NCBI GenBank assembly: GCA_034521975.1 | Contig: JAXHLR010000004.1 | Location: 272,165 to 336,164, forward strand | Length of the DNA stretch: 64,000 nt | Source of the DNA: Acidimicrobiales bacterium | GTDB taxonomy: Bacteria; Actinomycetota; Acidimicrobiia; Acidimicrobiales; SKKL01 | Direction of reading: 5' to 3' | Shown: positions 17,687 through 25,510 of the stretch, piece by piece | Numbering within the stretch: position 1 is the stretch's first letter | How the letters are laid out: every line of letters begins with the position of its first letter | Made by a program: the position numbers and the translations under genes | The notes under the pieces: model-generated | Databases searched by the model: none | The model's input: only the letters and a program-made list of their open reading frames with translations | What the model was told of the DNA's origin: nothing

Positions 17687-19998
17687 TGGCGCTCCTCCCT
17701 GGCTGCCTTCTCCGCGGCTCTCACCGCGATCGGGTCCACGCCCTGCTCGTCCATCGCCGCCGATGCATCGCTCGCTCCGACGACCTCCATGTCGCGGTGG
17801 TCGGTCAGCGTGACGTCCCGCTGCTGGACGCGCTCCAGCCGCACGGCGGACACCTTGTACTCGGGGATCTTCGAGACCGGGTCGAGGGCCCGATTGGTGA
17901 GCTGGTTGGCGGCCTGGCGGCCCGGCCAGTGGTAGGGGATGAACACCGTGTCGGGCCGGATCGTGGAGACCACCTTGGCCGGAACCACCATGGACCCCCG
18001 CCGGGAGGTCACCCGCACCAGGTCGCCCTCGGTGATGCCGTGCTGGGCCGCCAGGTTGGGGTGCATCTCGCACAGCGGTTCGGGATACTGGGCGACCAGC
18101 GGGCCGATTCGTCGGGTCTGGGTCCCCGACAGGTACTGGCTGATGACCCGGCCGGTGGTGAGCCACACCGGGTACTCGTCGTCGACCACCTCGGCGGGTG
18201 GCCGGTGCTCGACGGGGTGGAACCGGCCGCGCCCGGTGTCGGTGTAGAACCTGCCGCCCTCGTACAGGCGGGGGGTGCCAGGGTGGCCTTCTTCGGGGCA
18301 GGGCCAGAAGACCCCCATCTCCTCCTCGACGCGGTCCCAGGTGATGCCCGAGTAGTCGGCGGTGCCGCCCTTGGACGCCACCCGCAGCTCCTCGAAGATC
18401 TCCTCGGCGCTGTTGTAGGGGAAGTAGTGGCCCTTGCCGAGGCGCTCGGCGATGTCGAGGAGGATGTGCCAGTCGAGCCGGGCGTTTCCAGGCGGCGTCT
18501 TCGAGGGGTTGAGCTTGATGACGCGGCCTTCGACGCTGGTCGAGGTCCCCTCGTCCTCCTCGTGCAACGAGCCGGGGAAGACGACATCGGCATGGAACGC
18601 GGTCTCGGAGAGGAAGAAGTCGATGACCCCGTAGTACTCGAGCTTGTCGAGCGCCTCGCGGGTGTAGGCGGTGTCGGGCAGCGACACGACCGGGTTGAAG
18701 CAGATCGACAGCAACCCCTTGATCTCGCCTCGGTGGATCGCCTCGACGATCTCCTGGGCGGTGATGCCCTTGCCGGGTATCTCATCGACGTCACATCCCC
18801 ACACCGAGGCGATGTACTCGCGGTGCTCGGGGTTGGTGATGTCTCGGTTGCCGGGCAACTGGTCGCACTTGTGGCCATGTTCGCGACCACCCTGGCCGTT
18901 GCCCTGGCCGGTGATGGTGCTGACCCCACAGCCGGGCTTGCCGTACTTGCCGGTGGCAAGACCGAGGTTGATGCACGACAGGACGTTCTCCACACCCTTG
19001 GTGTGGTGCTCGATGCCGCGAGCGTGCAACAACATGCCCGTCTCGGTGGTCCCCCAGATCTCGGCTGCCTGTTCGATGCGGGCGGCGGGCACGCCGGTGA
19101 TCGACTCGCCCCAGGCCGGGGTGTAGTCGCGGACGGCCTCGGCGGCCCCTTCGAACCCCTCGGTGTGGTTCTCGATGAAGTCGTGGTCGAGCCAGTCGCG
19201 CTCGATGAGGATGTGCAGGATCGTGCCCATCAGCGCCGAATCGGTGCCGGGCCGCAAGCCGAGAAACACGTCGGCGGTTCGAGCGAGTGGGGTGACCCTG
19301 GGGTCGGCGACGATCAGCTTGGCGCCGCGGTCGCGAGCCCGCCACACGTAGCTGGTCGTGATCGGGGCACACTCGGCGACGTTGGCGCCGGCGACGAAGA
19401 CCACGTCGGCGAGCGGGATGTCGCTCCAGGGGTTCGATGCCCGGTCGATGCCCAGGGCCTTCTTGTTGGCCGCGCCGGCTGAGACCATGCAAAGGCGGCC
19501 GTTGTAGTCGAGGTTGGCGGTCCCGAGCGCGAGTCGGGCGAACTTGCCGATGAGGTAGGACTTCTCGTTGTCGAGCGAGACGCCCGACAACATGGCGACC
19601 GAGTCCTTGCCGTAGGTGTCCTGGATGCGCTGGATCTCCGACACGGTGCGGTCGAGGGCATGGTCCCAGGACACGGGTCGGAACCCGTTCGGGTTGGCAG
19701 AGTCGCGCACGAGCGGCTCGGTGAGACGGTCCTCGTGCGCGTTCTGCAGGTAGCGCTTCACCCCCTTGGGGCACAGCTTTCCCTCGTTGAAGGGGAACTC
19801 GTACCACGGCTCGAAGCCGACGACCTCTTCCTCCTTGACCTTGAGGATGATGCCGCACTGCTGGCCGCAGAAGCAGCAGTGGGTCTTCACCTCGTGGTCG
19901 TGATCGACACCGGCGTTCCACCCGCCGGGCGGGGTCCGGTTGAGATGTGGACCGTACCGGGCGACGAGCTCCTCGTCGGTGAGCGGGGGTGTTGCCAT
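17683..19998 (-). CDS. Molybdopterin oxidoreductase catalytic subunit
   Basis: 771 residues from ATG 19998 (TGATG junction with the upstream gene). The N-terminal 4Fe-4S site is C41-x2-C44-x3-C48-x27-C76. Molybdopterin domains follow, with a probable Mo-ligand Cys170 (GRLCMVS), and the C-terminal MGD-binding barrel has [18 protein letters not shown]. It resembles FdhA/NarB/NasC-type enzymes; a Cys replaces selenocysteine if it is a formate dehydrogenase. No Tat leader is visible. The substrate (formate, nitrate or another oxyanion) cannot be decided from sequence alone. Confidence 0.88.
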   Translation of the reverse strand: MATPPLTDEELVARYGPHLNRTPPGGWNAGVDHDHEVKTHCCFCGQQCGIILKVKEEEVVGFEPWYEFPFNEGKLCPKGVKRYLQNAHEDRLTEPLVRDSANPNGFRPVSWDHALDRTVSEIQRIQDTYGKDSVAMLSGVSLDNEKSYLIGKFARLALGTANLDYNGRLCMVSAGAANKKALGIDRASNPWSDIPLADVVFVAGANVAECAPITTSYVWRARDRGAKLIVADPRVTPLARTADVFLGLRPGTDSALMGTILHILIERDWLDHDFIENHTEGFEGAAEAVRDYTPAWGESITGVPAARIEQAAEIWGTTETGMLLHARGIEHHTKGVENVLSCINLGLATGKYGKPGCGVSTITGQGNGQGGREHGHKCDQLPGNRDITNPEHREYIASVWGCDVDEIPGKGITAQEIVEAIHRGEIKGLLSICFNPVVSLPDTAYTREALDKLEYYGVIDFFLSETAFHADVVFPGSLHEEDEGTSTSVEGRVIKLNPSKTPPGNARLDWHILLDIAERLGKGHYFPYNSAEEIFEELRVASKGGTADYSGITWDRVEEEMGVFWPCPEEGHPGTPRLYEGGRFYTDTGRGRFHPVEHRPPAEVVDDEYPVWLTTGRVISQYLSGTQTRRIGPLVAQYPEPLCEMHPNLAAQHGITEGDLVRVTSRRGSMVVPAKVVSTIRPDTVFIPYHWPGRQAANQLTNRALDPVSKIPEYKVSAVRLERVQQRDVTLTDHRDMEVVGASDASAAMDEQGVDPIAVRAAEKAAREERQ

Positions 19999-21038
19999 CA
20001 GCCGAAGCCTCCGACGCGTTGGGATTGGGCGAGCGCGACCACTGCACGCCGACATCGTGGGCAGTGGTCCTGGTAGTGGCCCTCGGAGCTCGACGAGTAG
20101 TCGAAGCCCACCTGGGGCAGCACCGTCTTGAGGTCGGCTACCTGCATCGCGGACGCGAACGGCTCGTCGCAGCGACGGCAGCGCTGCTGGTCGCCTTCGG
20201 CACCTGCTCGCTTGTAGTAGGCGACACCCAGGTTGGCGGGCCGTTGGAAGATGTGGAAGAGCTTCCCGAACGGGATGTACATGAGCCCGAGGATCACGGT
20301 CATGGCGTGGATCGTGTTGAGGAAGATGTAGAAGCGCCCCTCCATCCAGAGACTGGACGCGGTCAGCGCCAAGCCGGTGACCGACACGGCGAACAGCCCT
20401 GCCAGGGCGAGGAAGTCGTTGGAGCGCTCGACGGCGAGGGCGCCCGGATCGCGCAGCCGGCGCGACAGGAAGATGAACACCCCGGCGAGCACGAGGAAGG
20501 CCGCGATGTTGAGGGCGTGGATGAGGAGCCACCCGACGATGCTGCGGCTGTCGAAGCTCATGGTGCCGATACCGGCGACCATCGCCTGGTAGCGACGCCC
20601 GTTGTCGCCGACCGACTGGAAGTGCAACAACCCCATGACGAGCGGGAAGGTCACGAGCGCGGCGAGGATACAGCCCCAGAACACGAGTTGGTGGGCGAGC
20701 CAGCGAGCGGTCGAACGGTTCTTGATGAAACGCTGCAGGAGCAGGTTCGACACGATGAGCCCTGGCAGGCTCCGGAGGTTGCGACCGGTGGAACCGCGGT
20801 GGCGGAACGACTCCCATCCCCGCTTGTTGAGCATGGCGGTGGGAGGCCGGCGGATCCACACGAGGTAGCGGTAGACGATGCCGAACGCGGCGAAGAGGGT
20901 GCCGAACAGGTAGCCGACGAGTGCGGCGTCGAACCAACGGAGGTTGCCGCTGCCGAGGATGGTGACGGCCAGCAGGACGAACACCGCGACCACACCCCAG
21001 GTGGCGGCCCGTCGATCGATCGTCGCCAGCTCTCCCAC
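19998..21038 (-). CDS. NarI/DsrM-like membrane cytochrome b with Cys-rich tail
   Basis: 346 residues, first gene of the redox operon. About six transmembrane helices. Several His lie in or near helices ([33 protein letters not shown]), consistent with b-type haem ligands of quinol-oxidising subunits. The C-terminal 70 residues carry C-x2-C pairs (RCRRCDEPF and HCPRCRR), a zinc-ribbon or Fe-S-like module not found in standard NarI. Likely exchanges electrons between the quinone pool and the ferredoxin subunit. Confidence 0.8.
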   Translation of the reverse strand: MGELATIDRRAATWGVVAVFVLLAVTILGSGNLRWFDAALVGYLFGTLFAAFGIVYRYLVWIRRPPTAMLNKRGWESFRHRGSTGRNLRSLPGLIVSNLLLQRFIKNRSTARWLAHQLVFWGCILAALVTFPLVMGLLHFQSVGDNGRRYQAMVAGIGTMSFDSRSIVGWLLIHALNIAAFLVLAGVFIFLSRRLRDPGALAVERSNDFLALAGLFAVSVTGLALTASSLWMEGRFYIFLNTIHAMTVILGLMYIPFGKLFHIFQRPANLGVAYYKRAGAEGDQQRCRRCDEPFASAMQVADLKTVLPQVGFDYSSSSEGHYQDHCPRCRRAVVALAQSQRVGGFG

Positions 21039-21140
21039 GGCTGCCCCTCCTCAGGTCGGCAGAACCCAGCTGACGTCAATTCTTACCATCCGAGGCCCGG
21101 GCACCGACCATCGTGGCGTGTGGGGCGCGATGATGATGGT

Positions 21141-21494
21141 GTGAAGAGCGACGCGACGACGGTCGAGGACTACCTCGGGACCTTGCCCGACGACCGGCGG
21201 GAGGTGATCGAGGCAGTGCGGGAGACCATGCTCGCCCACCTCCCCGAGGGCTTCGAGGAGACCATGCAGTACGGGATGGTCAGCTACGTGGTGCCGCTCG
21301 AGCGCTACAGCGAGGAGGGCGCGGAGGACTGGCTGCGGCAACGATGGACGGCAACGGGCCGCAAGCTCGACATGGGCAAGAGCTGTGTCCGCTTCAAGCG
21401 TCTCGACGAGGTGGCCCTCGACCTGGTCGGTGAGGCGATCGCCCCTACCTCGGTGGACGACCTCATCGAGCACTATGAGCGCTCGCGGACCTGA
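21141..21494 (+). CDS. DUF1801 protein with an internal deletion
   Basis: 117 residues from GTG 21141. N-terminus (VEDYLGTLPDDRREVIEAVRE), EGFEETMQYGMVSYVVPLERY and C-terminus (GRKLDMGKSCVRFKRLDEVALDLVG) are clear DUF1801. Family members have about 30 further residues after the PLERY motif, including a conserved ASQKNHM strand; here PLERY runs straight into SEEGAEDWLRQRW. The frame is kept, so the gene is expressed-looking but probably lacks part of its fold. Confidence 0.75.
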   Translation: MKSDATTVEDYLGTLPDDRREVIEAVRETMLAHLPEGFEETMQYGMVSYVVPLERYSEEGAEDWLRQRWTATGRKLDMGKSCVRFKRLDEVALDLVGEAIAPTSVDDLIEHYERSRT

Positions 21495-21526
21495 GCCCGC
21501 CGCCCGGGAGCCTCACCCGCTCGTGG

Positions 21527-21706
21527 TCAACGCTTCGCGGAACGGCGAGGCCCGACGCGGGACACGACGCGACGCCACGTGCGCTGAGCCAGACGCCGCA
21601 CCTTCGACCGGATCCGTCGCTGGTCGGCCCGATCCTGGTTCCAGAGTCGCTTGAACGCGTTGACGGTGGTCTGGGTGAACCCCGCCTTGGAAGTGCCTCC
21701 GTACAT
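21527..21706 (-). CDS. Possible small basic protein
   Basis: 59 residues from ATG 21706 (an upstream start at 21808 is possible). Very rich in Arg and Lys (VRRLAQRTWRRVVSRVGPRR), with a distinct middle segment TTVNAFKRLWNQDRADQ. No family recognised. It lies between DUF1801 and the cold shock gene and could be a chance frame. Confidence 0.35.
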   Translation of the reverse strand: MYGGTSKAGFTQTTVNAFKRLWNQDRADQRRIRSKVRRLAQRTWRRVVSRVGPRRSAKR

Positions 21707-21807
21707 GGCTCCAGGGTGCCAGCTACCTGACCGGATCTCCCACACCTGGCGCAATCGCGAGTCCCTACCGGCGAAGCTACCTCCCTGGGGTGGAGCGACC
21801 TCGAGCA

Positions 21808-21835
21808 TTGGTTCGGCGCGGCTGGCGGCTACGAT
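21808..21835 (+). promoter_or_regulatory. Probable csp promoter
   Basis: TTGGTT (21808-21813) and TACGAT (21830-21835) with a 16-bp spacer, about 50 bases before the cold shock start. That leaves a 5' leader of about 45 bases, which is modest for cold shock genes. Confidence 0.4.
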
Positions 21836-21886
21836 GGAACGAGCGTTCGGTCACATGGATCGTCGCACTAACGAGAAGAGAAGTCT

Positions 21887-22087
21887 TTGACTACAGGTAC
21901 CGTGAAGTTTTTCAACGCAGAGAAGGGGTTCGGCTTCATCTCGCGTGAGCAGGGCGACGACGTGTTCGTCCACTACTCCAACATCCAGGGCTCCGGCTAC
22001 AAGAGCCTCGACGAGGGCCAGCACGTCGAGTTCGACGTGGCCCCCGGCCGCAAGGGTGAAGAAGCCCAGAACGTTCGAGTCGTCTAA
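21887..22087 (+). CDS. cspA: Cold shock protein, CspA family
   Basis: 66 residues from a TTG start; AGAAGAGAAG is the ribosome site. RNP1 (KGFGFISRE) and RNP2 (DVFVHYSNI) RNA-binding motifs are intact. Binds single-stranded RNA and DNA as a chaperone. A strong hairpin terminator follows at 22114. Monocistronic. Confidence 0.95.
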   Translation: MTTGTVKFFNAEKGFGFISREQGDDVFVHYSNIQGSGYKSLDEGQHVEFDVAPGRKGEEAQNVRVV

Positions 22088-22113
22088 CTCGCCCGACGGC
22101 GAGCGCGACCGAC

Positions 22114-22144
22114 GAGGAGCCACCGGCACCGCCGGTGGCTCCTC
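22114..22144 (+). terminator. Hairpin terminator after cspA
   Basis: Perfect 14-bp stem (GAGGAGCCACCGGC and its complement) with a 3-base loop, 27 bases after the cspA stop. No T-run follows, as is common in high-GC genomes. Confidence 0.8.
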
Positions 22145-22257
22145 TCGCGTCTCCGGCCAGGTCCGGGTTCCGAACGACGCGCACGGGTAGACCGCCGCTG
22201 ATGGGGGTAGGAGGGCACCGTGCGCCGACGCGGCGCCCCGAAGGAGACGCGCTTCCA

Positions 22258-22719
22258 ATGGACATCGTTCGCAACGACGATGGCACCCTGACGGTGCCGG
22301 TCGAGCCCGCTCGCACCCATGACGAGGAGGGCGACGCCGAGAAGGCAGAAGCGGCGCCGGAGGCTCCGACCACCCGGACCATCCATCCGGGCGAAGGTGG
22401 ATACGACGAGGCACTGGCGCAGTGGGACGAGCAGCAGAACCCCGACCGCGAGCCAGTGGTCTCCACCGCCGGTGGGCGCGACGAGGCGATGTCGGTCGTC
22501 CACGCGGTGGCGAACGACCCCGATGGCGACGTTGCGGCTGCGGTCGAAGGGCTGAACGACCCGGAAGCCAGCGGCGAGGCGTTGCGCCACGTGCTCGTCG
22601 GTGGAGTCCCGTCGGTCGAGGCGTTCGCCGCCGAGGTGGCCGATGCCGAGGGCGGCGAGCCGCTCCCCGCCCACCAGGCCACCACGATCATCGGGGAGAT
22701 CCTCGCCGAGCTCGACTGA
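22258..22719 (+). CDS. Acidic hypothetical protein
   Basis: 153 residues from ATG 22258 with AAGGAGA upstream. No family recognised. The first half is Glu/Asp/Ala/Pro-rich and likely disordered; the second half (EAMSVVHAVANDPDGDVAAAVEGLND, then EAFAAEVADAEG) looks helical. No membrane or secretion signal. Confidence 0.6.
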   Translation: MDIVRNDDGTLTVPVEPARTHDEEGDAEKAEAAPEAPTTRTIHPGEGGYDEALAQWDEQQNPDREPVVSTAGGRDEAMSVVHAVANDPDGDVAAAVEGLNDPEASGEALRHVLVGGVPSVEAFAAEVADAEGGEPLPAHQATTIIGEILAELD

Positions 22720-22758
22720 GTTGTCGGCCGCCGTCGTCGATGCGGCCATCCGGTTCGC

Positions 22759-23151
22759 CTACTCCCCCGCGGATCTCTCTCGGTCGAGGGACTCGACCGT
22801 GTAGTGGATCGTCTGGGCGACGATCCGCCCGTCGCGGACGAGGAAGGAGTCGGCGCCGTCACGCACACGCGCCCCGTCGGCATCCGCATGCCATTCGAGG
22901 AACCCCATCTCGCCCCGTACGACGACCGTGGTGTACTCGAAGGTGGCGTTGGGCAGTTGAGCGTCGAGCAGCTCGGCCAGGACCCGTACCTCGTCGACGC
23001 CCTCGAACACCCCGAACCCGGTGAGCACGATGATGTGTTCGGCGACGTTGCGTTCGAGGTCGGTCCGCCAGTCGCCCTCGGCAGCGAGCCGCAGGTGGTC
23101 GTGGAGCACCTCGGTCGGTGAGCGACCTGACAACTGATCGTCCTGGCCCAT
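22759..23151 (-). CDS. SnoaL/NTF2-like protein
   Basis: 130 residues from ATG 23151, with an AAGGAGG ribosome site. Pattern of a cone-shaped NTF2-like fold: LHDHLRLAAEGDWRTDLERNVAEHIIVLTG at the N-terminus, then FLEWHADADGARVRDGADSFLVRDGRIV. Such proteins are small-molecule isomerases or stress-linked dimers; function not predictable. Confidence 0.72.
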   Translation of the reverse strand: MGQDDQLSGRSPTEVLHDHLRLAAEGDWRTDLERNVAEHIIVLTGFGVFEGVDEVRVLAELLDAQLPNATFEYTTVVVRGEMGFLEWHADADGARVRDGADSFLVRDGRIVAQTIHYTVESLDRERSAGE

Positions 23152-23277
23152 TGGACCTCCTTCGCATGGCAGGCCTGACTTCCCGTGGGCAGCCTGAACT
23201 CTGCCACTTCTCGACATCGATCGTGGATCCAGGCCGGTTCGTGCGCGACGCGGGCCGAGCCGGTCCTCGCTCCGGGG

Positions 23278-24705
23278 TCAGCGCGAGGCGGGCGGGACGT
23301 TCTGGTGGAGACAGAAGCGGTTGTCGGGGTCGAGTCGGGCCTTGACGCGGGCCAGGCGCTCGTAGTTCGACTCGCCGTGGGCCGAGCGCAGCGCGGACTC
23401 GCCATCTTCGAGGAACCCAGGGAAGTTCAGGTACTCGCGTCCGGTCGACAGCGAGCGGAACGCCTCGAAGCAGCGACGGGTCCACTCCACGTTCGCCTCA
23501 TCGTGTTCGGGCTCCTCCCAGTTGGACTCGATGCCGAGGAGGTAGGGGGCGCTGCGGTCGCCGTAGGCGGTCGCGTCCGGCGCCACCTTCGCCATCGCCC
23601 CACCCAGGTGCCACACGTCGACGGTGGTGAGCGGCGACGGTCGGGTCCCGGCCCACTCCGCCAGCCGATCGACGATCTCCGCGCCCATTCCCGGCAGGTG
23701 CAGCGACTTCCAGTAGTAGCGGAGCCCGTTGGGGTAGTCCTCGTCGAAGAGGGTCTGCAGCTCGGTGTAGGGCATGGGCCCGCTCAGATCGGCGATCGGG
23801 TCGGCCAGGTCGCGGATCGGCGCCGTCAGCTCCTGGCCGGCGACGAGGTCGGTCGCGGCGCAGGCGACGACCATCACCCCCGACTCGCCCCGCCAGGCCT
23901 CGGGCACCTCGTCGACCTCGGGGATCGCTCCGCACAGCGCAAGCGCCGTCACCTCCTCGGCCAGGTCGGTGGTCCAGGCACCGAAGGCCTCGAGGACCTC
24001 GGTGGTGCGCTCGCCCCGATGGACGACGAAGGCGACGAACACCTCGGGACCGACCGGGTGGAGCCGGTAGGTGAGCTCGGTGGCCACTCCGAGGTTCCCG
24101 CCACCGCCTCGCAGTGACCACATGAGCTCGGGGTCCGAACCGTCATCCACGTCGAGGACCTCCCCGGTGGCGGTCACCAGGCGCGCCCCCACGAGGTTGT
24201 CGCAGCTCATGCCGTGCTTTCGACGCAACCAGCCGATCCCGCCGGTGAGGGTCAGCCCGCCGATCCCGGTCGCTGACACCAACCCGCCCGGCGCGGCCAG
24301 CCCGTGAGGCTGGGTGGCTCCGTCGAGGTCGGCCCAGGTGGCGCCGCCGCCAGCCCTGGCGGTCCGCGCCTCGGGGTCGACCACCACCTCGTTCATCGCC
24401 GAGAGGTCGATCACCAGGCCGTCATCGACCCCCGCTGTCCCGGCCACGTTGTGGCCACCGCCGCGGACGGCGAACACCAGGTCGTGGTCGACGGCAAAGC
24501 GCACGGTCGCCGACACGTCGTCGGTGTCGGCGCAGCGCACGATCATCGCCGGGCGCCGGTCGAGCATCCCGTTCCACAGGGCCCGGGCGTCGTCATAGCC
24601 GGCGTCGCCCGCACGGATCACCTCGCCGCGCAGCGCAGCCGCGAGGTCCTCAGCGGCGTCGTCGAGCGCCGTCACCTCTCCACTGGTCGTCAACAGATCG
24701 GTCAT
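23278..24705 (-). CDS. Bicovalent FAD-linked oxidase, BBE type
   Basis: 475 residues from ATG 24705, chosen because GGAGG lies seven bases upstream. FAD domain: FAVRGGGHNVAG holds the His, and KHGMSCDNLVGA holds the Cys, of the doubly attached FAD seen in berberine-bridge-like enzymes. The BBE C-terminus is intact (ERLARVKARLDPDNRFCLHQN). The same frame stays open upstream into a truncated GNAT gene, so a 697-residue fusion is also possible. Substrate unknown; sugars, alcohols and polyphenols are typical. Confidence 0.85.
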   Translation of the reverse strand: MTDLLTTSGEVTALDDAAEDLAAALRGEVIRAGDAGYDDARALWNGMLDRRPAMIVRCADTDDVSATVRFAVDHDLVFAVRGGGHNVAGTAGVDDGLVIDLSAMNEVVVDPEARTARAGGGATWADLDGATQPHGLAAPGGLVSATGIGGLTLTGGIGWLRRKHGMSCDNLVGARLVTATGEVLDVDDGSDPELMWSLRGGGGNLGVATELTYRLHPVGPEVFVAFVVHRGERTTEVLEAFGAWTTDLAEEVTALALCGAIPEVDEVPEAWRGESGVMVVACAATDLVAGQELTAPIRDLADPIADLSGPMPYTELQTLFDEDYPNGLRYYWKSLHLPGMGAEIVDRLAEWAGTRPSPLTTVDVWHLGGAMAKVAPDATAYGDRSAPYLLGIESNWEEPEHDEANVEWTRRCFEAFRSLSTGREYLNFPGFLEDGESALRSAHGESNYERLARVKARLDPDNRFCLHQNVPPASR

Positions 24706-25371
24706 CGTGGTCCTCCAACTCGTGGGATGGGGGGGGGTGAGCAACATGACGCTCACTCCCCCGCCGGCGACCAGCAACCCGGCCACCACACCGCGCCCGT
24801 CGACCCGGCCGAGGAGCAGACAGAACCGCTCGTCGTCGAGGACTCCGGGCCCCAGCGGAGCGTGTGCGGGGTCGACACCGCTCAGGGGGAAGGCCTCGGA
24901 CACGACGGTGTTCCACTCCTCGAGCTCGGTGGGGTCGGTCACCTCCACCACCTCCAGCTCGTCGGGCGCCGCGACCTCCAACGGACCGGTCGGCTGCCGA
25001 AACAGCAGCGGCGGATGACCCGCCAGCTCCCAGCCCCGCCGGTACAGGTCAGGTATCGGCCACGGCGACCACAACAAGGCCTCGCCACCACCTTCGGCGC
25101 GGTAGAACGCCTCGATCTCGGCGATGGCGGCTTCGAGCTCCTCGCCGAGGCGCGGCACGGTGAGCACAGCGCAGTTCATGATCCCGGCCGGTCGCCCGGT
25201 GTCGACCGCGACGAAGCCACTCCCCCGGCGGATCCGACCTCCAGAGGCGGATGCCACCGCCTCCCATGCTGCGACGGTCGCATCCACACCGAGGCGCACG
25301 ATCGTGTCGCCAGGTGGGGTGGTCGCATCCCAGCCGGTCTCGAGATGGGTGGTCGGAGCGGTCGCTGGCAT
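24706..25371 (-). pseudogene. Truncated GNAT-like acetyltransferase joined to the FAD oxidase
   Basis: 222 codons from ATG 25371 (GAGGAG upstream). It begins like a GNAT acetyltransferase and reaches the strand LLLGRVDGRGVVAGLLVAGGGVSVM, exactly before the acyl-CoA-binding loop (Q/R-x-x-G-x-G/A), which is missing. It then enters a run of nine C (minus strand) at 24729-24737 and continues in frame into the oxidase. With eight C it would stop at a TGA overlapping the oxidase ATG. Either the acetyltransferase core was deleted or a length-variable tract joins the two. Confidence 0.65.
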
Positions 25372-25510
25372 CGTCGGGCTCCTCTCGGGAGTCGCTGTGC
25401 CCGTTCACCATCACCCGCTGGGGTTGCCGCTCGGTGACATCCCGGTTGCACGCCGGTCACCGCGCTCTGGACCGCACCCGGTCGTGATCGGTGCCGTACC
25501 CTCGTGTGGC

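Noticed and set aside
17683-19998. Calling the molybdoenzyme formate dehydrogenase or nitrate reductase outright
   Set aside because: The shared cofactor motifs do not separate these substrates by eye; named only to superfamily.
19989-21494. 501-codon frame ending in DUF1801
   Set aside because: Only the last 117 codons match the family; the rest is antisense to the cytochrome b-like gene.
24706-25371. A natural two-domain GNAT-oxidase enzyme
   Set aside because: The GNAT half lacks its acetyl-CoA-binding loop, and the oxidase has its own ribosome site, so a designed fusion is less likely than a scar; not fully excluded.
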